Part shown: positions 33,799 to 43,044 of the stretch, in pieces
Position numbering within the stretch: the first letter of the stretch is position 1
Layout of the letters: every line of letters begins with the position of its first letter
Position numbers and translations under genes: made by a program
The notes under the pieces: model-generated
The model's database searches: none
Told to the model about the DNA's origin: nothing
Seen by the model: the letters and a program-made list of their open reading frames with translations, nothing else
IMG/VR virus record: IMGVR_UViG_3300021090_000723
Span: 40,904-104,903 of that record
Source: a virus
DNA length: 64,000 bases
Strand: one strand, 5' to 3'

Positions 33799-34266
33799 TT
33801 ACTCTTCGTGCATCATCGTGCAGGTGGCCGTGCCGGTGTAACCGGCCGAGAGCGCGCGGAAGGCCACGCCGTTCTCGTCCACGGCCGGGATGATGAGTTC
33901 GGAGCCCGGGTTCGCGACCCAGCGATACGAGGCCCGCTGGTTGACGCCGATGAAGAACAGCGACGACGCGGCGGTGATGGTGCCTTCGGCGGTGTAGTTC
34001 GCCTCCGCGATCGAGCCCGCAGCACGGTTGCCCGGATCGATCAGGACGGGGAGGACCGCAGTCGCGGTGCCGGCGGCCGTCTGCCTGGAGATATCGTATT
34101 CCAGGAAGTTGTCGGCAGGCGTCCCGTTCGTGCCGAAGAGCACGTCATAGACCTTGGCGTTCGTGAGGGTGGCGGTCTCGGCCGTCAGCGAGAGCAGCGT
34201 CTTGAAGGTGCCCGAAATGGCCTGCTGCACGCCACCGAGGTCATTGTTTGAGGAATAGCGCGCCAT
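33799..34266 (-). CDS. Head decoration/minor structural protein, 155 aa
   Basis: Ala/Thr/Gly-rich beta protein with no Lys/Arg clusters and a regular strand pattern. Composition and style resemble small capsid-decoration or tail-tube-like proteins. It has its own leader repeat upstream (copy C), GGGAG before the ATG, and a terminator downstream, which together imply a separately and highly expressed monocistronic unit, as expected for an abundant virion component. Confidence 0.6.
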   Translation of the reverse strand: MARYSSNNDLGGVQQAISGTFKTLLSLTAETATLTNAKVYDVLFGTNGTPADNFLEYDISRQTAAGTATAVLPVLIDPGNRAAGSIAEANYTAEGTITAASSLFFIGVNQRASYRWVANPGSELIIPAVDENGVAFRALSAGYTGTATCTMMHEE

Positions 34267-34298
34267 AAAATATCTCCCTGGCTTGGCTCAGATTGCGA

Positions 34299-34352
34299 GA
34301 CCAGCCAGCGGACAGGCGCCGACCCTGTGGTGATGCTTCGCGGAAGATAGCA
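34299..34352 (-). promoter_or_regulatory. Leader repeat copy C with extended -10-like box
   Basis: Contains GACCAGCCAGCGG and GCGCCGACCCTG (plus strand). TGCTATCTT on the minus strand (34344-34352) matches an extended -10. It lies 33-86 nt before the 155-aa gene. Confidence 0.62.
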
Positions 34353-34367
34353 CCGCGCCCGGTGCGA

Positions 34368-34607
34368 TCATAGTCCGAGCTTACGCAAACCCTCGTTCAC
34401 CTGGTGGGCCCAGGCCTGCCAGGTCGCGAAGCCCGTCGGGTCTGGGATACCCAGGCCGGAGAGCGCCGGGACCGTCAACAGGCTGCGCCCAAAGGCCTCC
34501 CAGTCCTCTTCGCGGGGCTCCACCGGCACGTTGCCGATCGCGGCAATGTCGAAGGCCGTGTAAGTGCCCCATTCCTCGAACGTCAGGCCTCGTGGATCGT
34601 AGGGCAT
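34368..34607 (-). CDS. Hypothetical protein, 79 aa
   Basis: Soluble, acidic, Trp-rich (DWEAFGR, WQAWAHQ). Starts at ATG immediately after the 198-aa gene's stop. It looks like a small chaperone or adaptor, but no family is recognised. Confidence 0.65.
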   Translation of the reverse strand: MPYDPRGLTFEEWGTYTAFDIAAIGNVPVEPREEDWEAFGRSLLTVPALSGLGIPDPTGFATWQAWAHQVNEGLRKLGL

Positions 34608-35204
34608 CTACTCTTCGGTGAAGTCTGAGAGCGGCGTGGACGGGATGGTCAGCGGCGGGTCGACTGGGATCGCGGTCCGGTCTGGCGGCGTGCTGAGCGG
34701 CTTGCCGGTGCCTCCCGACATCTTCTGATCGCCCGCCTCCACATGGAGCACATTGCGGCCGAAGATGTAATCGCCGTTCATCGTGTTGGACTCGAAGATC
34801 ACGCGCAGATACCGACGCGACATCTTCAAGCCCACCAGCTGCTCGTCCGAGTTGGCCGGGTCGGCCTTGAGGATCGCCGCATCGGTCGGGATATCCGATG
34901 CGCGCGGGTTGAAGCCGCCCGAGCCGATGATGGCTATGTCACCCTGCTGGATAATGTCGGCCTCGAGCAGCCCGGCGCTGACCCCGTGCGAGTCGGGAGG
35001 GTTCGCCATTGGTCCCCCGAAAAATGGCGTCGACACATAGGCGCGGATCGGCGTTGCGCCTTCGCGGGTGATCTTGTTCTTGCCCAGTGTCTCATGCAAC
35101 CACAGCTGATACTGGTTCGAGCTTGGCGGCGTAGGTCCGCTAGTCTCGTAGATGAACACGATCACGCCCTGACCGCCGATTCCGCTCTCAGCCATCACTG
35201 CCAC
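34608..35204 (-). CDS. Virion-module protein, 198 aa
   Basis: Beta-rich with Gly and Pro loops (GIGGQGVIVFIYE, GSGGFNPRA). It abuts the Gly-rich adhesin gene's stop. Position between tail genes suggests a tail or fibre accessory. A second ATG at codon 4 is possible. Confidence 0.65.
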   Translation of the reverse strand: MAVMAESGIGGQGVIVFIYETSGPTPPSSNQYQLWLHETLGKNKITREGATPIRAYVSTPFFGGPMANPPDSHGVSAGLLEADIIQQGDIAIIGSGGFNPRASDIPTDAAILKADPANSDEQLVGLKMSRRYLRVIFESNTMNGDYIFGRNVLHVEAGDQKMSGGTGKPLSTPPDRTAIPVDPPLTIPSTPLSDFTEE

Positions 35205-36188
35205 CTACTGGATATCAACGAACCCGGCCCCTGCGCCGCCACCGTAGAGACCGCCGCCGCCGCCCAAGCCATCGAAGGCAAGGGGGAGACCGCCGCCACC
35301 ACCACCACCACCACCACCCGGGCCAGCCCATTCAAGTGTCTCGCTGTCCTGCCAGGTCTGGCCATCGCCGCCGTGGCCGCCGTCGACCTCGCCAACAGGT
35401 GCTTCGACCGCCGGGCTCCCGCCGCGTCCGCCGCCACCGAGCGTTCCGTTCGGGGCATCAGGACTGAGCGTTCCACCGCCGACACCTTCGCTGTTATTGC
35501 CGCCATCGCCGGCTAAAGCATACTGGCCGGTGAGAAGAGTGGCATCGATCTGGCCATCGCCGCGGAAACTAGGCCAGCCGACGCCGTCGGGGTCCACGAT
35601 CGCGCCCCCACCGCCGCCTTGGGCCCTGCCTAAGTTGACGGGGTTAGCCTGGATCGCAAATCCGGCACATCCGGAATCGAGGGGGTTGGGGCTGTCGACA
35701 AACTTGCGTGTTCCGCCCGCAGCGCCACCCGACAATTCCTGGTTCTCACCACCCCAGCTTACGCGCCCATCATTTGGGAGCGGCGCATGGAAGGTTTTGC
35801 CGCCACCTGTGTCTGGGCACGGCACAGGCACGGTGGTCGGGTTGAAGCCGATCCCCCAGCCGACATAGCCTGGAGGGGCAAGGATCATGAGGGCACCGTC
35901 AGCGTCCTCCATCCAGGTCTCGGCCACCGCCAAATCGGCCACGTCCTGGTCGTAGGGTTGCCCGATCTGCAAATTGACCAACGCACCCGCCTGGAGATTG
36001 AAGCCCGCTGCGTCAGCGCCCGTGATGCCGATATAGGCTCCGCCAAAGCCGCCGTGGCCGTTATCGACACCGTTGCCGTCCAGGCCGTTCCCACCCGCGC
36101 TGATCGCGTGGATGGCGACCAGGGAACTGAAATCGGATGGGATCTCGAATTCAGTACCAGCGGTGATGATGAGTATCTTCTGGGCCAC
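35205..36188 (-). CDS. Glycine-rich receptor-binding/adhesin-like protein, 327 aa
   Basis: GTG start with AAGGA upstream. An N-terminal beta domain (LIITAGTEFEIPSDF ... IHAISAGGNG) is followed by many Gly-rich stretches, including two runs of Gly near the C-terminus. This resembles polyglycine-helix adhesins (gp38-type) and Gly-rich fibre tips of other phages. The domain start is similar to that of the 292-aa protein at 44651-45529. The likely role is host recognition or a fibre cap. The frame stays open far upstream, but that part overlaps the 391-aa gene and is not used. Confidence 0.65.
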   Translation of the reverse strand: MAQKILIITAGTEFEIPSDFSSLVAIHAISAGGNGLDGNGVDNGHGGFGGAYIGITGADAAGFNLQAGALVNLQIGQPYDQDVADLAVAETWMEDADGALMILAPPGYVGWGIGFNPTTVPVPCPDTGGGKTFHAPLPNDGRVSWGGENQELSGGAAGGTRKFVDSPNPLDSGCAGFAIQANPVNLGRAQGGGGGAIVDPDGVGWPSFRGDGQIDATLLTGQYALAGDGGNNSEGVGGGTLSPDAPNGTLGGGGRGGSPAVEAPVGEVDGGHGGDGQTWQDSETLEWAGPGGGGGGGGGGLPLAFDGLGGGGGLYGGGAGAGFVDIQ

Positions 36189-36205
36189 AGCAAGATGATC
36201 CTTCT

Positions 36206-37381
36206 TTATGGCGTGGGCGGAGCCATGTTCTCGACGCCGGTCATGATCGGGAAGCGGAAACCTTGGGCAAAATGTCCCGCCGAGCGACCGCCCTCGGGCA
36301 GCACCGTGTCGTACCAGCACTTCTCGCGGATGTTGTAGATGGCTGCGTGGCTCGGCTCGGTCGCGCCGAAAAGCGGTGCGCAGAACCAAATCTCGCCGTA
36401 GCGCGGGACCTTGAACGCGAACGATTTGCCCGCGTAGCTCGGGTTCAAGTTGTCGAAGAACCAGTCGGCGTTGAAGCTGTTCGGGATCTCCACCACCGTC
36501 CCGTTGAACATCAGGAAGCGATCGACGCCCGCCCAATAGTAGAGCCCGTCGTTCTCGATGACGGTGGCACCTGCCAGGATCGAGGACGACGGCGAGGCGG
36601 TGTTGAATCGGAACCACTCGGGCGGGCCGGTGAAGTTCGCGGACACGACCTCTGACAGCGACCAGAAGAGCGCAGCCGGCGAATTGGCGCCGCCGCCGCG
36701 CAGCGGCATGCCCGCCACGAACTTCTGGGCGGAGACGCGCGCGATGCCTGCGCCGATCGTGCCTCCCGAGATTCCAAGCGTGGTCGGGATGTTGGGCGCT
36801 GACCAGCCAATGCGACCGTCGCTGTCGAACGAGAACAGGAACGGCTGGACGCACACGATTCCGCCCGCGACCTGGGGCTTGGTGTAGTTGCCGCCGAAGG
36901 TGCTGGACGGGTTGCCAAGCTGCTTCAGCGGCTCGGTATCGTCCATGAGCCCGATGAAGGGCGGCGTGCGGACGTTGGTAGGAACCACGCCCACGTTCGG
37001 CGTGGAGTGCGCGATGATCTGCACGGCCTCGCTCGTGGTGTCGAAGAGTGCGTCGATGGTCCAGCCTGGCTCGATGCCGCCGATGAAGTTCGCTGGCGTG
37101 CGGTCCACGCGGCTGATGAAATTGCCTTCTAAGTCGAAGACGACCTTGTCGATGCCGTGGCTGTGCCCGATATGCCCAAAGACCTCGCGGCCCTGGTAGA
37201 ACATATGGATGCGGCGGCCGATGCCCCCGATCCCGTCCGTGATGGTCCGGTAGCCGCCCATCTTGCGCGGCCGCCCGTTGCGCCAGCGCGTCCACTGGGC
37301 ATCGACCGAGCACTTGGAGTCCACGCGCGTCCCATCGCGTTGCACTCCGGGCTGGAAATCAAGCGGGTATGGTCGGCTCAT
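36206..37381 (-). CDS. Tail nozzle/beta-propeller-like protein, 391 aa
   Basis: Begins with DFQPGVQRDGTRVD and WRNGRPRKMGGYR, a signature of podovirus tail proteins of the P22 gp10/nozzle type (sequence-style similarity only). Repeated W/F-G strands follow (LFWSLSE, GLYYWAGVDRFLMFNG, GEIWFCAPLFG), consistent with a beta-propeller. It overlaps the 847-aa fibre gene by ATGA. Likely forms the tail tip or nozzle. Confidence 0.7.
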   Translation of the reverse strand: MSRPYPLDFQPGVQRDGTRVDSKCSVDAQWTRWRNGRPRKMGGYRTITDGIGGIGRRIHMFYQGREVFGHIGHSHGIDKVVFDLEGNFISRVDRTPANFIGGIEPGWTIDALFDTTSEAVQIIAHSTPNVGVVPTNVRTPPFIGLMDDTEPLKQLGNPSSTFGGNYTKPQVAGGIVCVQPFLFSFDSDGRIGWSAPNIPTTLGISGGTIGAGIARVSAQKFVAGMPLRGGGANSPAALFWSLSEVVSANFTGPPEWFRFNTASPSSSILAGATVIENDGLYYWAGVDRFLMFNGTVVEIPNSFNADWFFDNLNPSYAGKSFAFKVPRYGEIWFCAPLFGATEPSHAAIYNIREKCWYDTVLPEGGRSAGHFAQGFRFPIMTGVENMAPPTP

Positions 37382-39921
37382 AGGTTGTCCGTCCAGCCGT
37401 AGCACATCAGTGCGTTGTTCGCGCCTTGCGATGCCCAGTAGAGGTCGCCCGATTCGAGCATGAACGTGACTGTGTCGGTGACCGTGTTGGACGAACCCGG
37501 GCTCGCCAGGTCGATCTGCGGAGCGCCCAGTGGGTTGGAGAACGCGCCGCCATAGGTGCTGTTCGGCGCGACGATCACAAGCCCGTTGGTCCCGGTGGCC
37601 TGGGCAACAACGGTGACCTCACTCGCGGTCGGAGGCGCGAAGTTGGACGTCGACACCGGTATCCAGTTCGGGATGGAGATCGAGCCCGCATCGCCGGTCG
37701 CCATGGCTTGCAGCGCTTCGGTGTACCGCCCCTGTCGGCCGTATTGCAGGGTGCGCCGGAATTGAGCAGATCCGTTTGTCCGCACCGCGCCGACGCGGCC
37801 GAAGAACGTGTAGCCGGCGGGAAGTGTGGGCGTGGAGAAGTTGGTCGAGATCAGGCCCGCCGTCGTGGTCCCGTCCGAGATCACGTAGACCGCGTACCAG
37901 GTGTTGTTGCCGAGCGAGCCAGCGTCCAGACCATTGGGCACGCCCACGGCGAGCCCGTTGATGGTGACCGCGACGTTCGTCCGGATCAGCACCGGGCTTC
38001 CGCTCACCGGGGCAACGCCCACCGATTCCGCGCTGACATCGATCTGGGATGCGGGCGTGCCGGAGTTGTTCGCGACCCGCAGGCGTGTGAACGAGCTCCG
38101 CGCGCCGCCGCCACCACCGGTCGAGCCAGCGAAGGCCGGATTCATAAATTCCCAGCGGGTGTTGGCGAAGTCGTAGCGCAGGATCGCCTCGTACCCAGCA
38201 GCGGCAATGTCGCCCACCACAAGCGGCTGGCCGCCCAGCTTCACGATGGGATTCGCGGTGAGCGCGTTCGGCTGGAACGTCGGGGCGACGACGGTGTTGG
38301 CGCCGATTGCTCGGAAGCTCAGGAGCAGGCCATCGGTCAGAGCCGCGATGGCGGGGCTGTAGGCGCCGCTGATGACGTCTGGTGTGCCGCCCGCGATGAC
38401 CCAAGGGATGCCGCCGCCAGCGCCGCCGCCTGACGCCGGATTCATAAGCTCCCAGCGGGTGTTGGCCAGGTTGTAGCGCAGGATCGCTTCGAAGCCAGCG
38501 CCCGAGATATCGCCCGCTGCGAGCGCGATGCCGCCCAGCTTGGTGATGACTTGCGCGCCCAGCACATTGGGATTGAACGTGGGCGTGGCCGTGACGTTCG
38601 CTGAGATCGCCCGGAAATACAGCAGCAGGCCGTCCACCAGCGCGGCAACAGGCGGGTCGTAGGTCGCCGTGATGGCATCCGGCGTGCCGCCCGCGACTAC
38701 CCAAACGCCTGCGGAATTGTCGAGAAAGAAGGTCCACCAGGTGCCGTTCGGCGATGCGCCATCGGTCACGATCAGCGCGGACGCACCTTGCTTGATGACC
38801 AGCGGCGCGGCGAGCGCCCCGGTGTTGATCTGGTCAGCAGCCGGCGGCTGAATCGTCACATCGCCGCCCTGGGCGAGCACACCGATGAAGTAGTCGGCGC
38901 CGACCGTTCCGGCCTCGGGCAGGTTGATGGTCAGCGCGGCCGTGGCGACATACATCGTGCCGGCGTTGGTATCGTCGAGGGTCTGGTCCGTCGCGACCGT
39001 GCTTTCAACCAGCAGGCTTTGCTGGATGCCGAGCAGCGTCAGGACCGCGGCGGCCGACGGTGCGGTGAAGATCGCAATGCCGATGGCCGTTCCGCCGAAG
39101 TTCGTCAGCGCGCCCAGCGCCGTGGTGGCGCCGGTGCCACCGGCCGAGATCGGGACCGGGATGGGCTGCGCGCCGAAGACGTGGAAGCCCGTCGATGAGG
39201 CGACGATGATCGCGGTGTAGCGCAGATCCGTGGTCGCGGGCGGGAGCGTGAACGACGGCAGGCCCTGGTTGATCGTGTCAGCGCCGGAGGCGTCGATGGT
39301 CAGAACGCCGTCGGATTCGTTGGTGACCATCGCCCACCAGCCGGGCTTGAGCGTGCTCGAGGTCCCATCCCCGATAGCTGAAAGCTGGAAGGTGTGATCG
39401 TTCGGACCAGTGAGCACCGCGGCGTTGGCGCGGTGCGTCTCGGTCAGCGTCAGGTCCTCGTCAGCTGCGAAGACGGTGGCGATCTTGGACCGGAGCAGCG
39501 TGAGGTTCGCTTCGAGCCCCGCGCCAGCGAGCGCGCCGGCTTGCGCGTCCGACGTCATGGCGCCCAGCTGCACCACGCGCCACAGGCCCGCCTGCGTCGT
39601 GTTGTCGGTCAGCAGGATGACCCAGGCGGTGCCCGGATCGACCATCGTGATCTGCGCGCCGGAGTTGTCCTGAAGCTCGAAGGAGTCCGTGCCGATGTTC
39701 GCGATGATGAGCGAGATACCGGTTGCGGCCTGGCGCGCATCGGGCATGCGGATGAAGTCGCAGTCCGTCGAGTCCACGTCGATCCAGTCGGCCACATAGG
39801 GCACGCCGGACTGGCTCTCGGTCGGCCAGACCAGCGTCACATCGCCCGTCGGCTCGATGAGTTCGTACTCGGGGAAGGCTGAACGCTGGGCAAGTCCCGA
39901 GAAGAGGTTCTGCCAACTCAT
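37378..39921 (-). CDS. Tail fibre/appendage protein with tandem ~95-aa domain, 847 aa
   Basis: N-terminal about 90 residues form a beta domain; then Thr/Ala/Gly-rich beta modules. Residues about 450-660 contain two copies of a domain opening with W-V-[IV]-AGGTPD and closing with RW-E-[LF]-MNPA. The C-terminal half is receptor-binding-like. It is adjacent to the adaptor gene. The number of modules and absence of enzymatic motifs favour a tail-fibre rather than tailspike function. Confidence 0.75.
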   Translation of the reverse strand: MSWQNLFSGLAQRSAFPEYELIEPTGDVTLVWPTESQSGVPYVADWIDVDSTDCDFIRMPDARQAATGISLIIANIGTDSFELQDNSGAQITMVDPGTAWVILLTDNTTQAGLWRVVQLGAMTSDAQAGALAGAGLEANLTLLRSKIATVFAADEDLTLTETHRANAAVLTGPNDHTFQLSAIGDGTSSTLKPGWWAMVTNESDGVLTIDASGADTINQGLPSFTLPPATTDLRYTAIIVASSTGFHVFGAQPIPVPISAGGTGATTALGALTNFGGTAIGIAIFTAPSAAAVLTLLGIQQSLLVESTVATDQTLDDTNAGTMYVATAALTINLPEAGTVGADYFIGVLAQGGDVTIQPPAADQINTGALAAPLVIKQGASALIVTDGASPNGTWWTFFLDNSAGVWVVAGGTPDAITATYDPPVAALVDGLLLYFRAISANVTATPTFNPNVLGAQVITKLGGIALAAGDISGAGFEAILRYNLANTRWELMNPASGGGAGGGIPWVIAGGTPDVISGAYSPAIAALTDGLLLSFRAIGANTVVAPTFQPNALTANPIVKLGGQPLVVGDIAAAGYEAILRYDFANTRWEFMNPAFAGSTGGGGGARSSFTRLRVANNSGTPASQIDVSAESVGVAPVSGSPVLIRTNVAVTINGLAVGVPNGLDAGSLGNNTWYAVYVISDGTTTAGLISTNFSTPTLPAGYTFFGRVGAVRTNGSAQFRRTLQYGRQGRYTEALQAMATGDAGSISIPNWIPVSTSNFAPPTASEVTVVAQATGTNGLVIVAPNSTYGGAFSNPLGAPQIDLASPGSSNTVTDTVTFMLESGDLYWASQGANNALMCYGWTDNL

Positions 39922-40577
39922 GGCTTGGTCCTTTCAACCGCGCGATCGAGGATGCGCTGGAGATCCTGGCCGTTCAGAAGCCCAAGGGCCTCGTTGAACT
40001 TCTTCTCCCAGACCGGGATTCGCTCATCGTTCTTGAGGTACGGGGCGGCTTCGAGCAGCGCCCCATAGAGCAGCGCGTTGGGGGTGTAGATCGCGTAGAA
40101 GTTCGTTTCGTTCTGTTCGTCCAGCAGCTGCGGCTGCATGTAGAAGACGCCGAGCATCGGATAGGTCGCCTGGGGCGTCGGCACGATCAGGTAGTGCTGA
40201 TAGTCGTAGTCCGCGTAGAACTCCGGCACGCCGACCGCCGTCTGGTCGGGCCAATACATCTGGCAATACTCCAGCGAGCGCGGGAAAAGCGGGTTGAGCG
40301 TGTTGGCGCCCGTGCCCGTGCCGAACTTCAGCGAGACCGTCTGCCGCCACCGGTCGGGCTTGGTGATGATCGCCTGATTTATGACCAGGCCGGACAGGTC
40401 GCGCAGCACTTCGATCTGGCCGAGCAGCTTCAGCCGGTCGGAAATGTTGCGCTCGCTCGCGTTGATGAGACGCGGGATCTGGGCAAAGACCTCAGGGTCC
40501 GACGTGGCCGAGCCGCCGCGCTCCAGATACGTCTTCATGTCCGTCCGCAGACTGTTGAATGTGGTCGTTTCAGGCAT
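39918..40577 (-). CDS. Head-tail adaptor protein (SU10/T7 gp11-like family)
   Basis: 219 residues: an N-terminal helical bundle with a YLERGG segment and PRLINASERNISDRL, a beta insertion in the middle, and C-terminal helices (ALLYGALLEAAPYL, WEKKFNEAL) that are highly typical of podovirus adaptors. The role is to join the portal ring to the tail nozzle. ATGA overlap with the fibre gene. Confidence 0.8.
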   Translation of the reverse strand: MPETTTFNSLRTDMKTYLERGGSATSDPEVFAQIPRLINASERNISDRLKLLGQIEVLRDLSGLVINQAIITKPDRWRQTVSLKFGTGTGANTLNPLFPRSLEYCQMYWPDQTAVGVPEFYADYDYQHYLIVPTPQATYPMLGVFYMQPQLLDEQNETNFYAIYTPNALLYGALLEAAPYLKNDERIPVWEKKFNEALGLLNGQDLQRILDRAVERTKP

Positions 40578-40584
40578 GGCTCAC

Positions 40585-40773
40585 CTACTTCAGCGCGATC
40601 GAGTCTTGGCTCGATCCGCCGATGGTCATCAGCTTGAGCGGCGGCGGCCGCTCGGGACGCGCCTCGAACTGCGCAAAGACGGCGGTGGGCAGCTGACGCC
40701 GCCTGAACAGGTGCGGCGGGTTCATCGTGCCGAACGGGCCTGCGGCGACGGCGTCTTCCGGGGGTGTGGCCAT
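40585..40773 (-). CDS. Small Pro-rich hypothetical, 62 aa
   Basis: ATG overlaps the stop of the 168-aa gene by one base (TGATG). Contains FRRRQLPTAVFAQFEARP and ends MTIGGSSQDSIALK. No family recognised, but firmly embedded in the connector operon. Confidence 0.65.
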   Translation of the reverse strand: MATPPEDAVAAGPFGTMNPPHLFRRRQLPTAVFAQFEARPERPPPLKLMTIGGSSQDSIALK

Positions 40774-41279
40774 CAGGGCTCTCCAGCGGTGAAGTAGACG
40801 CCGGTCGCGCGCGGCCACTCGGGCGGGTCGTCTCCGCTCCACCCGTCCTCGAGGACCACGATCCACGGCTGGGGCAACGTCGTGTTCTCCGAGTTCGGGT
40901 CCTGCGGCACGATGGTGTCGCCCTTCCGGTAGAAGGTGCGCGGTTGCCACACGCGCGCGGGGCGCAGCTGCGTGATCGGCGCGCCACCCACGGCCGAGAC
41001 GTTGTTAACGATCGGGTTCAGCTGGTTCGTGCCGTAGAGGGGCGTCGGGCCCAGGTCGGCGATCCCCACGTCCGGGCGCGGATGGTCGAGGCTGATGTCC
41101 TCGGTCTGGCGCGCCGGCAGACGCCACGGGTCGAACTGATCCTTGTCGTCCTTGCAGACGAACAGGCCCGGGATGTTCGGGTCCTCTTCGAGTTCGTCGT
41201 AGGGGAATTTTTGCGAGCAGCGGCCGCAGATCGCGATTGCAATCTTGGTGCGTCCCCTTGTGTCGATAAATTTCGGCAT
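40773..41279 (-). CDS. Zinc-finger virion-module protein, 168 aa
   Basis: N-terminal CGRC...FVCKDD is a single zinc knuckle (about residues 18-43) with FPYDELEEDPNIPG between. The C-terminal half is beta-rich (WIVVLEDGWSGDDPP). It lies between connector genes, so a structural or assembly role is likely. Confidence 0.7.
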   Translation of the reverse strand: MPKFIDTRGRTKIAIAICGRCSQKFPYDELEEDPNIPGLFVCKDDKDQFDPWRLPARQTEDISLDHPRPDVGIADLGPTPLYGTNQLNPIVNNVSAVGGAPITQLRPARVWQPRTFYRKGDTIVPQDPNSENTTLPQPWIVVLEDGWSGDDPPEWPRATGVYFTAGEP

Positions 41280-41282
41280 CGC

Positions 41283-42401
41283 TCACCTCGTGTAAGGCGA
41301 GATATCCGGCGTGATCCGGATCGGCGCCTTCGTGCGCTCTTCCGACCAAGCCAGCATCCGGGCTTCCTTGGCCCGGCGTTCGCACAGGTCCAGGCGCTGC
41401 TTGCGCTCCGCGAGCCTCAGCTGGGTCAGTTCGGGCGGATCGGCGAGCAGGATGTTGGCCGGGATCTCGGACATGATCTTCTCGGCCAAGGTCCACTGGA
41501 CGCACTCGATCCAGCGCCGCGGGATTTCCAGATCGTCCCGTAAAGTGCCTGGGTCCTGGATGTAGCGCCGGGTCAGGGCGGTGACCGTGCCCGCGTAGAA
41601 GGCCGAATTGTCCGGCACACCCCAGATTTTCAGGATCGGGCCATCGATGCCGTCGGTGATCTGGCGGTCCACATAGGCCACGACCGGCCGGTTGGACTGC
41701 TGGGCCTTGTTCGGCAGGGTGAAGTAGTCATCGATGTTCTCGACGCCGAGCGGGGTATCGATGCCGTTCGCCAGGCCGAACTGCATGTGGTTGATCGCGA
41801 TCGTGCCGATGCCGGTGTAGTTCACCCGCACGTACTGGGCCTGGGTGGAGGGATCGAGGTCGAAATACGCCCAATGCCCCGGGGTGAAGGTGGTTTCCGG
41901 AAGCAGCTGGCTGGTCGTCCAGGTGACCCCGTCCTCCGAGGTCTGGACCTGGAAGGCTGTCACCACGTCGACCGAGCCGCCCAGCAGGATACCGATGGTG
42001 TTCAGTATGCTGACCGTCGTGAAGTCGACCGAGACAAAGCTGGTGTTAACGTCGGGCCCATCCTCCGCTGCGAAGAGCGTCGAGTTCGGCCCGCCCGAGA
42101 CGGTGCACACCCCACGGTACGGGTTGAAGGACCGCCAATAGGACTGGAGCACGTCCACGACGCCGCGCGGGAAGATGACATTGGGCGACCCGGGCGTGAT
42201 GCCGAGCAGCAGGTATTGCCGCGTCCAAAGCGGGAAGCCTGCGTTGATGAGGTCGGTGCACAGCGAATAGAGCAGATCCAGGGCGATCGTCATGCCCTCG
42301 CTGGTGATCTTCTGGACCTCATAGCCCGCGCGCATGAAGGCGTGATCCATGATCTTGCGGATCGGATACGGGTGCGCGCTGACCGTGCCGGAGGTGGCCA
42401 T
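41283..42401 (-). CDS. Head-tail connector/tail accessory protein, 372 aa
   Basis: N-terminal helices (PIRKIMDHAFMRAGYEV, ALDLLYSLCTDLINAG) resemble podovirus connector proteins. A central beta domain (about 110-200) includes TSEDGVTWTT, a discoidin-like (F5/8 type C) pattern suggesting carbohydrate binding. The C-terminus is helical and basic. The ATG is 4 nt past the upstream stop. Confidence 0.65.
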   Translation of the reverse strand: MATSGTVSAHPYPIRKIMDHAFMRAGYEVQKITSEGMTIALDLLYSLCTDLINAGFPLWTRQYLLLGITPGSPNVIFPRGVVDVLQSYWRSFNPYRGVCTVSGGPNSTLFAAEDGPDVNTSFVSVDFTTVSILNTIGILLGGSVDVVTAFQVQTSEDGVTWTTSQLLPETTFTPGHWAYFDLDPSTQAQYVRVNYTGIGTIAINHMQFGLANGIDTPLGVENIDDYFTLPNKAQQSNRPVVAYVDRQITDGIDGPILKIWGVPDNSAFYAGTVTALTRRYIQDPGTLRDDLEIPRRWIECVQWTLAEKIMSEIPANILLADPPELTQLRLAERKQRLDLCERRAKEARMLAWSEERTKAPIRITPDISPYTR

Positions 42402-42405
42402 CAGG

Positions 42406-42978
42406 TCACCATTTGCAGGACGGCTTGTCGACCGAGCCACCGTGCGAGAAGCGCTTCGGCAGCGCCTCGGCGGGCGTGGACGGCGGACGGCGGCCCTGCT
42501 CGCGGGCCTTCTCGCCGATCGCGCGCGCCTTCTGCCCCTCGGCCTCGAACTGATCGAGCCGCCGGTGGTGGCGCTCGGGCTGGGTCTGGACGCCACGGCG
42601 CCGGCCCTTCGGGTTCAGCACGCCTTTGCCTGGCGACGGCATTTCGTCCCAGGTCTCGTAGAAGTTGTCGATGTCCTCGGTGCGTTCGCGCGCGCTTTGC
42701 GGACCAGGCCGCACGGCTGCATCGCCGCGCGCCGAGATCATGTTCATCCGCTCTTGCGCCTCTTCGCGCAGATCGTCCTCGGTGCGGCTGACCGAGCCGC
42801 CCTTGGCCAGGTGCTGAAGCTTCTTCGTGCGCTCAGGGAGCCGCGACACCTTCTGGCCGTGCGATTCCTTCACGAACTTCTTGGCGACTTTCGGGCTGAT
42901 CTTCAGGCGCTCGGCGACCTCGGGGTCAGCCGCGGCGGCGTGCATAAAGCGGTTTTGTGCCTTGGAGCGCATGGGCAT
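42406..42978 (-). CDS. Virion-module protein, charged helical, 190 aa
   Basis: Begins MPMRSKAQNRFMHAAAA with VAKKFVKESHGQK, a motif seen in small phage structural proteins; then highly charged helices with many Arg. CAGGAG lies 8 nt upstream. It is preceded by leader repeat copy D and followed by the connector gene, so it heads an operon that runs into the tail genes. Confidence 0.65.
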   Translation of the reverse strand: MPMRSKAQNRFMHAAAADPEVAERLKISPKVAKKFVKESHGQKVSRLPERTKKLQHLAKGGSVSRTEDDLREEAQERMNMISARGDAAVRPGPQSARERTEDIDNFYETWDEMPSPGKGVLNPKGRRRGVQTQPERHHRRLDQFEAEGQKARAIGEKAREQGRRPPSTPAEALPKRFSHGGSVDKPSCKW

Positions 42979-42997
42979 TGGCTGATCTCCTGATTGC

Positions 42998-43040
42998 GAC
43001 CAGCCAGCGGGCAACGCGCCGACCCAGACTCACTGTAACA
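42998..43040 (-). promoter_or_regulatory. Leader repeat copy D with extended -10-like box
   Basis: GACCAGCCAGCGG and GCGCCGACCC on the plus strand. TGTTACAGT on the minus strand (43032-43040) matches an extended -10. It lies 20-62 nt before the 190-aa gene. Confidence 0.62.
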
Positions 43041-43044
43041 CGGC

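Noticed and set aside
36189-37313. Upstream half of the open frame that continues into the Gly-rich adhesin
   Set aside because: It runs out of frame through the 391-aa tail gene, and has Arg/His-rich shadow composition. A GTG at 36188 with an RBS starts the real protein.
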